Assembly (NCBI RefSeq): GCF_014873875.1
Contig: NZ_JADBEM010000001.1
Location: forward strand, 9,610,001-9,674,000
DNA length: 64,000 nt
Reading direction: 5' to 3'
DNA from: Actinopolymorpha pittospori
GTDB lineage: Bacteria > Actinomycetota > Actinomycetes > Propionibacteriales > Actinopolymorphaceae
The notes below the pieces were generated by a model. The model was not told where the DNA came from. It saw only the letters and a program-made list of their open reading frames with translations, and ran no database searches. The translations under genes and the position numbers were made by a program. Shown piece after piece: positions 58,902 to 64,000 of this stretch. Position 1 is the stretch's first letter. Each line of letters begins with the position of its first letter.

Positions 58902-58950
58902 ACTGGTGCCAGTCAGCGCTGGTACCAGGATGAGCAGGCTCTGGTACCTG
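58902..58950. promoter_or_regulatory. Three-copy operator array between HTH regulator and MFS pump
   Basis: Three related palindromes are present: ACTGGTGCCAGT (58902-58913), CTGGTACCAG (58919-58928, perfect) and CTGGTACCTG (58941-58950). Their centres are 16 and 22 bp apart. They fill the 89-bp space between divergent starts and probably bind the HTH protein to repress both genes. Confidence 0.7.
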
Positions 58951-58976
58951 CTTCAGGCCGGGTCAAACCTGGCGAT

Positions 58977-60515
58977 GTGACAGTTGCTTCCTCGACCGAC
59001 TCCTCGGCCAACTCCTCGACCACGCCGGGGCCTGACCGGCCCTGCTCCGGTCGCCGTTCCGCCGGGTCGACCACCCGCGGCGCCGGCGCCACTGCCGGCG
59101 TGTCGCGCGCGGCGTGGCGGGCCCTTCCGATCATCCTGCTCGGCTCGTTCCTCGCCACCTCGAACTTCTTCGTTGTCAACGTCGCCTTGCCGACGATCGG
59201 CCGGTCGCTCGACGCGAGCGCGGCCATGCTGCAAGTGGTCGTCGCGGCGTACTCCGTCTCCTACGCGGCGTCCCTCGTCGCGGGTGGCCGGCTCGGCGAC
59301 CGCTACGGGCGGCGCAGGGTGCTCCTCGTCGGACTCACCGGCTTCGCGGTCGCCTCGGTCGCCTGCGGCTTCGCCTCCGACGCGTGGTTCCTCGCCGGAG
59401 GGCGGCTGGTCCAGGGCGCGGCGGCCGGAATCTTCGCGCCCCAGGTCCTGAGCACGATCCAGGCCACCTACCCCGGACCCGCCCGTCAACGCGCGCTTGC
59501 CGCCTTCGGAGCGACGCTCGGAATCGCCTGTGTGGCAGGGCAGCTGTATGGCGGTGCCGCGGTCGCCTTCGACCTCGCACACCTCGGCTGGCGGGTCATC
59601 TTCTTCACCTTCGCCCCACTCAGCCTCCTCGTCGCCGGCCTCGCTGTTCGCCTGGTGCCAGAGACCAGGGGCGTCGCCGTACCCATCGACCTGCGCGGCG
59701 CCGCCGCGCTCACGCTGTCCCTCGCACTCCTGCTGGTGCCGTTGAGCATCGGAGCCTCGGCGGGCTGGCCCGCGTGGAGTTGGGTGAGCCTCGCCGCCGC
59801 ACCGGTCGCGGCGTACGGCTTCGTCCGCGGTCAGGCGACCCGCGAACGCGCGGGTGGCTCGCCGCTGCTCCCGCCGTCGCTGTTCCGCCTGGTCGCGTTC
59901 CGTCGCGGGTTGGCGGTCGTCGCGGTGTTCTTCGTCGGGACCGGAGGCTTCCTCCTCACCACCGGGATCTCCCTGCAGGACGGGCTCGGCATGACCCCCC
60001 TCGGCTCCGGGTTCGCGCTCGCGCCGTACGCGCTCGGCTTCCTGGTCGCCTCGCTCACGGTGCCCCGCCTGGTCGGGAGGTACGCCGCGCGGGTGATCGT
60101 GGTCGGCGCCGTCGTCCTCGCGGCGAGTCTCGCCGCGGCCGCCGCCCAGGCCGCCCTCGGGTACGCCCATCTGGGCGCCCCGGCTCTCGCGCCCGCGCTG
60201 GCGGCGATCGGCTTCGGGCAGGGACTGGTCATGATCCCGGTGTTCGGCGTCGTACTGGCCGAGATCCCGACCGACCGGGCAGGCGTCGCGAGCGGTGTCC
60301 TCACCACCACCCAGCAGGCCGCCCTCGCCGTGGGGGTCGCGGCACTCGGCGCCCTCTTCTTCCAGCTCGCCGCGGGACCCGTGGGCGCCGACGGCTGGCG
60401 TGACGCGACCGTCGCGGTGTTCGCCGGCGAGGCGGCGTTGGCGCTGCTCACCGTGCTGTTCGCGGTGCGTGCCGGGGGTACCGTCCGCCGTGCTCGCGAG
60501 GTGGCCGGAAGATGA
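58977..60515 (+). CDS. MFS drug/metabolite efflux transporter (DHA2-like, 14 TM)
   Basis: A 512-residue membrane transporter. About 50 polar residues precede the first helix (LPIILLGSFLATSNFFVVNV). The family motif A is GRLGDRYGRRRVLLVG and the motif C-like region is ASDAWFLAGGRLVQGAAAGIFAPQ. About 14 hydrophobic segments are seen, as in proton-coupled DHA2 pumps. The start is a GTG that overlaps an out-of-frame ATG. It is divergent from an HTH regulator with a three-site operator, so expression should be induced by its substrate. A DMT-type transporter gene follows after 3 bp. Confidence 0.9.
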   Translation: MTVASSTDSSANSSTTPGPDRPCSGRRSAGSTTRGAGATAGVSRAAWRALPIILLGSFLATSNFFVVNVALPTIGRSLDASAAMLQVVVAAYSVSYAASLVAGGRLGDRYGRRRVLLVGLTGFAVASVACGFASDAWFLAGGRLVQGAAAGIFAPQVLSTIQATYPGPARQRALAAFGATLGIACVAGQLYGGAAVAFDLAHLGWRVIFFTFAPLSLLVAGLAVRLVPETRGVAVPIDLRGAAALTLSLALLLVPLSIGASAGWPAWSWVSLAAAPVAAYGFVRGQATRERAGGSPLLPPSLFRLVAFRRGLAVVAVFFVGTGGFLLTTGISLQDGLGMTPLGSGFALAPYALGFLVASLTVPRLVGRYAARVIVVGAVVLAASLAAAAAQAALGYAHLGAPALAPALAAIGFGQGLVMIPVFGVVLAEIPTDRAGVASGVLTTTQQAALAVGVAALGALFFQLAAGPVGADGWRDATVAVFAGEAALALLTVLFAVRAGGTVRRAREVAGR

Positions 60516-60518
60516 GGT

Positions 60519-61697
60519 GTGACCGAAACGCGAGGTTCCGCGTCCGATGACCGTTCCCACCGCAACTCCCCGCCTGACCCGCCGAACGCCGGCCCGGCCT
60601 CCCGACGAAGCCCCCGACCGGACTCCCCGCCGAGTTCGCGGGCGGGCTCCCGGCAACGGGCGTTCGGAGTGGTCGCGGCGGTCGTGATCGGCATCTTCCT
60701 GGCCTGCCAGTCGCGAGTGAACGGCCAACTGGGCCAGGAGGTACACGACGGGATCCTGGCCGCCCTGTGGTCGTTCGGATCGGGCCTGGTCGTCCTGGCG
60801 ACCGTCTACGCGCTCAGCCCCGGGACCCGCGCGGGTGTACGCCGGCTCTGGCGGACCGTTCGCTCGGCCGCCGGGGTGGGAATCGGAACCTCCGCCCGCG
60901 CCCTGCGCCCGTGGCACTGCCTGGGCGGGGTGTGCGGCGCCTACCTCGTGGTCACGCAGTCCTCGATCGTCGGACTGGTCGGTGTTGCGGTGTTCACCGT
61001 GGCGGTCGTCGCGGGACAGGCGGCGAGCAGCCTGGTCGTCGACCGGCTGGGCCTCGGCCCCGCCGGTCGGCAGCCGGTGACGCTGCTGCGAGTGGTCGGT
61101 GCCGTTCTCGCGCTCTGCGCCGTCCTCCTGTCGGTCGGGCACCAGTTGGACACACCGGCCAAGGCCGCCCTCGCGATCCTCCCGGCGCTCGGGGGTGTCG
61201 GCACCGCCTGGCAGCAGGCGGTGAACGGCCGGGTGGCCGCGACCGCCAGCGGATCCGGTGGCGCGCAGGTCGGGCAGCCCGGCCCGGTCGCCCCTGTCAT
61301 CGACGGCCCCCACGCCACCCGCACCCAGGGAGCCCTGGTCGCCGCCCTCGTCAACTTCACGATCGGAACGTCCGCGCTCATCATCGCCGCCCTCGTCGAC
61401 ATCGCCCTGCGCGGAACGCCGGACGCGTTCCCGACCAACCCGATCCTCTACATCGGCGGCATGTTCGGTGTCGCGTTCATCAGCATGGCCGCCTACGTCG
61501 TCCGCATCACCGGCGTCCTGCTGCTCGGCCTCGCCTCCGTCGCGGGCCAGCTCATCGGCGCGCTGGTGTTGGACGCGCTCCTTCCCGCCAGTGGCACCGA
61601 GCTGAGCCCGACCACCGTCCTCGGCACCGTTCTCACCCTGGTCGCGGTCGCGATCGCCGCCGCTCCGGCGCGACGGACACCCGCCCTGGCGCGGTAG
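60519..61697 (+). CDS. DMT-superfamily transporter (YdcZ/DUF606 type)
   Basis: A 392-residue membrane protein with about ten helices in two repeats. The repeat 1 motif is AVVIGIFLACQSRVNGQLGQ and the repeat 2 motif ALGGVGTAWQQAVNGRVA; the paired NG(Q/R) elements are typical of DMT_YdcZ proteins. A 45-residue Ser/Pro/Arg-rich N-terminal tail and a 40-residue central linker make it longer than usual. GTG lies three bases after the MFS stop, so the two are one operon. The substrate is unknown; export is likely from context. Confidence 0.85.
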   Translation: MTETRGSASDDRSHRNSPPDPPNAGPASRRSPRPDSPPSSRAGSRQRAFGVVAAVVIGIFLACQSRVNGQLGQEVHDGILAALWSFGSGLVVLATVYALSPGTRAGVRRLWRTVRSAAGVGIGTSARALRPWHCLGGVCGAYLVVTQSSIVGLVGVAVFTVAVVAGQAASSLVVDRLGLGPAGRQPVTLLRVVGAVLALCAVLLSVGHQLDTPAKAALAILPALGGVGTAWQQAVNGRVAATASGSGGAQVGQPGPVAPVIDGPHATRTQGALVAALVNFTIGTSALIIAALVDIALRGTPDAFPTNPILYIGGMFGVAFISMAAYVVRITGVLLLGLASVAGQLIGALVLDALLPASGTELSPTTVLGTVLTLVAVAIAAAPARRTPALAR

Positions 61698-61832
61698 CAC
61701 GAAGGCCCGCGGCCACTCCGCGTGTCCCCGCTGCTCCCCGGAGGTTCTCCTCGCGTCTCCTCCGACCGGTTCTGGCACTGCGTTTACCTCGCGGGGGTTG
61801 CCCCGGAAGGCCGGCGCGGCCACTCTTACGCA

Positions 61833-61928
61833 ATGGAGTACACGCACCTCGGAAGGGCCGGCGTCCCGTGTCTCGGCGTGCCGTTCACGGGGCCGGGCGG
61901 CTCCGCGTCTGAGGCGAACGCCGGGTGA
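61833..61928 (+). pseudogene. Possible remnant of an aldo/keto reductase N-terminus
   Basis: This 31-codon frame starts MEYTHLGRAG, which is the standard opening of aldo/keto reductases, but the similarity stops after about ten residues and the frame ends soon after. The stop overlaps the GTG of the following gene (GTGA). Either it is a relic of a deleted reductase gene whose start now drives the next gene, or the match is chance. Confidence 0.35.
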
Positions 61929-62653
61929 CACTCTTCGTCGGAGCGCTCAACGGCGGCCACCGTAAGCAGCACCACTCCGGCATTCCCGTGACGCCCGCCG
62001 AACTGGCCGCCGACTCGGCGCGGGTCGCCGCCGCGGGCGCTACCGAAGTGCACGTACACCCCCGAAACGCCGACGGGAACGAGTCCCTCGCACCGGGTGA
62101 CGTCGCCGCCGCGCTCACCGCGATCCGGGCCGCCGCGCCCGGCCTGGACGTCAGCGTCACGACCGGCGCCTGGATCGAACCCGACCCGCAGCGCCGGTCG
62201 GCCCTGATCGCCGAGTGGAACGTCCTTCCCACCTCGGCATCGGTGAACGCCCACGAGGACGGCGCGGTCGAGGTGGCACGGATCCTGCGGGCCCGCGGTG
62301 TGGACGTCGAGGTCGGACTCTTCACGGTCACCACCGCCGAATGGTTCGTCCGGGGTCCGCTTCGCGGGCTCGCCAACCGGATCCTCGTCGAACCCGTCGA
62401 CCGGCCGAGCATCCTCGCCGTCCACGACGCCAGCAGCATGCTGCGGATCCTGCGTGAGCACGAGATCGACCTGCCGGTCCTCGTCCACAGCGACGGAGCG
62501 GCCACCTGGCCCGTCCTGTTGCGGGCGCGCAAGCTGGGCGTGCCGGTGCGGATCGGGTTCGAGGACACCTTCACGCTGCCGAACGGCGAGGTGGCCGAGG
62601 ACAACAGCGCGCTGGTCCGGGCGGCCCTGGGCGAACAGACTCCGTCGGCCTGA
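61925..62653 (+). CDS. BKACE-family (3-keto-5-aminohexanoate cleavage-type) protein
   Basis: A 242-residue zinc TIM barrel related to beta-keto acid cleavage enzymes, which condense a beta-keto acid with acetyl-CoA. Visible features are VGALNGGHRKQHHSGIPVTP, the metal HxH in EVHVHPRNADG, a central NAHEDGAVEVAR with Glu and the late VRIGFEDTFTLPNG. It is shorter than the canonical 270-300 residues. The GTG overlaps the stop of a 31-codon frame, suggesting translational coupling. The substrate is not known. Confidence 0.8.
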   Translation: MTLFVGALNGGHRKQHHSGIPVTPAELAADSARVAAAGATEVHVHPRNADGNESLAPGDVAAALTAIRAAAPGLDVSVTTGAWIEPDPQRRSALIAEWNVLPTSASVNAHEDGAVEVARILRARGVDVEVGLFTVTTAEWFVRGPLRGLANRILVEPVDRPSILAVHDASSMLRILREHEIDLPVLVHSDGAATWPVLLRARKLGVPVRIGFEDTFTLPNGEVAEDNSALVRAALGEQTPSA

Positions 62654-62660
62654 ACGAGCG

Positions 62661-62701
62661 GCGGGTACGAGCGAGCGGCTGGGCCACCCGCTCGTACCCG
62701 C
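62661..62701. terminator. Bidirectional terminator hairpin
   Basis: GCGGGTACGAGCG and CGCTCGTACCCGC form a perfect 13-bp stem (62661-62673 with 62689-62701) around 15 nt, between two convergent genes. Confidence 0.7.
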
Positions 62702-62704
62702 TCC

Positions 62705-63295
62705 CTACGGCGCCTGCCAGCCCGGGTCGCGGCCGGACAGCCCGAGCGCCTGGTCGAGCCGAGAGGCGGTCGAGGGCACCTCCACCGGGTCGCCGAACAG
62801 CTTCATCTCCCGGGCCTGCCCGTCCCACCGGGTCACCCCGGCGTAGGCCGCCTCGGCCACCTCGTCCGTCACGTTCAACCGCTGCCCGGTGGCCTGGGCG
62901 AGGTCCCAGCCGTGCAGGACGAGCTCGCCGAAGAGCAACTCGGCGATGACCTCGGCCGGCATCTGCGGCTCGTGCCCGCCCATGGTGGTCATCCCCTCGC
63001 CCGCGCCGGGCTCTCCCCACGCGGCGACCGCGCGGTCGAGTTGGGCGGCGTAGTCGTGCGCCCAGTCTCCGCCGGTGAAGTCCCGGTCGGGGTCGAGCAC
63101 GGTGGGATCTGTCAAGGGTGCCTTGCGGGCGGAGTGCTCCGAGACGTACCCGGTCCACACCACCAGGTGGTTGACCAGGGCACGAACGTCGTAGTCCGTG
63201 CAGGGCGTCGGCAACTCCAGCTGCTCGGGGCGGACCCCGCGGGCGACGTCGGCGGCCGACTTGGCGGCGCTCGCCATCAGCGGATGGAGCTTCAT
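62705..63295 (-). CDS. TIGR03086-type metal-binding (DinB / maleylpyruvate isomerase-like) protein
   Basis: A 196-residue four-helix-bundle protein. The N-terminal PTPCTDYDVRALVNHLVVWT carries the first metal His in the usual TPC...W.....H setting, and GELVLHGWDLAQATGQ carries the second conserved HxWD. Proteins of this group may be thiol-dependent S-transferases using mycothiol in actinobacteria (family knowledge). GAGGAG lies about six bases before the ATG. Confidence 0.82.
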   Translation of the reverse strand: MKLHPLMASAAKSAADVARGVRPEQLELPTPCTDYDVRALVNHLVVWTGYVSEHSARKAPLTDPTVLDPDRDFTGGDWAHDYAAQLDRAVAAWGEPGAGEGMTTMGGHEPQMPAEVIAELLFGELVLHGWDLAQATGQRLNVTDEVAEAAYAGVTRWDGQAREMKLFGDPVEVPSTASRLDQALGLSGRDPGWQAP

Positions 63296-63527
63296 GTGCG
63301 GTCTCCTCGGGTCGGACGGAGTGCGCGGTGCGCGCGAACCTGACCAGTCAAGCCCGGGACCGGCACCTGGTCTTGAAGAAACGCGACAACCAACCAATCG
63401 GGCAGACAGCCAGCCGGACGGCCGACTCGCCCACCGGCCAAGGCCGGCGTCCACCGGGAGGGTCCGCCTCCACCGAGGACCGTCCGCGTTCTCGGGGGAT
63501 GTCCGTGCCGGCCACTAACCTGCAGGC

Positions 63528-64000
63528 GTGGAGGGGCTGGTACCGCTGCGCGCTCCGGTGGACACCCGGGGCATCCTGCACGCCCGGGAGGGGCTGCGCA
63601 GGTTCGAGCTACGCCGGCACGCGCCCTCGGCCGCGCTGGCCCCGCTCGTCTCCCACTTCTGGGTCGTCGCGTGGGATCTGCGCGGCCAGGCCCCACACAC
63701 CCAGGTGGTGCTGCCGCACCCCTGCGTCAACGTGACCTTCCTGCCCGGCCGATGTCAGGTCACGGGATCCCGCGCGCACCGCATCGGGAGTCGCTGCACG
63801 GCGCCGGGCGGGTGCTCGGGGTGATGTTCCGGCCCGGCGGGTTCCGCCCGCTGCTCGGGCGGTCCCTCACGATCCTCACCGACCGGGTGGTGCCGGTGGC
63901 GGAGATCTTCGGGCCGGCCGGTAACGCCGTGTCCGAGGCGGTCCTGGCGGCGTCCGACGACGCCGGGATGGTCGCGGCGTTCGAGCACTTCCTCCGTCCC
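63528..64000 (+). pseudogene. AraC-family regulator, frameshifted and cut by window edge
   Basis: The first 80 codons read as the N-terminal domain of an AraC regulator (LVSHFWVVAWDLRGQ, HPCVNVTFLPGRCQVTG). The frame then goes wrong after about 63764 and stops near 63824, while the continuing similarity (GAGRVLGVMFRPGGFRPLLG, then LTILTDRVVPVAEIFG) is in the -1 frame from about 63785. One missing base, perhaps in the GGG run at 63765-63767, would restore a single protein. It may be a real mutation or a sequencing error. TAACCT ends six bases before the GTG. The C-terminal DNA-binding domain lies beyond the window. Confidence 0.75.

Overview
The window is high-GC DNA (roughly 70 %) from an actinobacterium. 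The signs are strong G/C third positions, many GTG starts, SigA-like promoters with TANNNT -10 boxes, several apparently leaderless genes, sugar ABC transporters without their own ATPase, an IdeR/DtxR regulator and actinobacterial-type PdxH and SerC. The gene content fits a saprophytic soil or plant-associated actinomycete of the Propionibacteriales type; the genus cannot be fixed from this sequence. No rRNA, tRNA or CRISPR was seen.

Layout. 1-9905: L-rhamnose mutarotase (cut by the window edge), a Gfo/Idh/MocA oxidoreductase, an S9 peptidase, a GH2 glycosidase, an uncharacterised protein and a Gfo/Idh-aldo/keto reductase fusion. 10149-14881: ABC importer (binding protein plus two permeases) followed by a secreted alginate-lyase-like protein. 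15137-19240: LuxR-type HTH protein and a second, LplA/LplB/YtcP-type importer behind an elaborate control region. 19367-23692: Gfo/Idh plus ThuA, a MetF-like protein, a nucleotidyltransferase and an orphan OmpR-type DNA-binding domain. 23753-29130: GH78 alpha-L-rhamnosidase divergent from a LacI repressor whose stop codon was hit by a 900-bp IS5-type element. 29319-35367: two coupled genes (methyltransferase and unknown), a DtxR regulator, a tiny basic protein with a cupin protein, a 2-hydroxyacid dehydrogenase and a second LacI repressor. 35674-42329: NgcE-type importer, then a coupled trio of Gfo/Idh, DUF993 and a TIM-barrel isomerase/epimerase. 42341-48309: alpha/beta hydrolase, then an amino-sugar operon (SIS isomerase/deaminase, ROK kinase, NagA deacetylase, class II aldolase) divergent from a DeoR regulator. 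48379-57036: metallophosphoesterase, a putative structured RNA with a very long anti-16S Shine-Dalgarno sequence, pdxH, a methyltransferase, serC, a propeller membrane protein, another methyltransferase and a YesL-like protein. 57175-64000: SDR, HTH repressor divergent from an MFS pump, a DMT transporter, a BKACE-type enzyme, a TIGR03086-type protein and a frameshifted AraC regulator.

How it works together. Most of 1-48309 reads as a carbohydrate-scavenging island. Secreted or cytoplasmic glycosidases release sugars, three binding-protein importers (probably sharing one ATPase encoded elsewhere) take them up, and several Gfo/Idh enzymes with TIM-barrel and aldolase partners convert them. Local LacI and DeoR repressors control the blocks. 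A near-identical TGAA(A/T)-N2-TTTCA operator overlaps the start region of the promoters of rhaM and the rhamnosidase, so these probably form a rhamnose regulon under the LacI protein at 27140. A second operator type, GGTAAGCGCTT(C/G)CC, links the dehydrogenase at 34091 with the lyase at 13622. The SIS-ROK-NagA-aldolase-DeoR set matches the logic of the N-acetylgalactosamine (aga) pathway.

The most unusual item is at 49270-49532: a promoter, a 19-nt match to the 3' end of 16S rRNA, a 12-codon frame and two stable hairpins, standing alone between unrelated genes.
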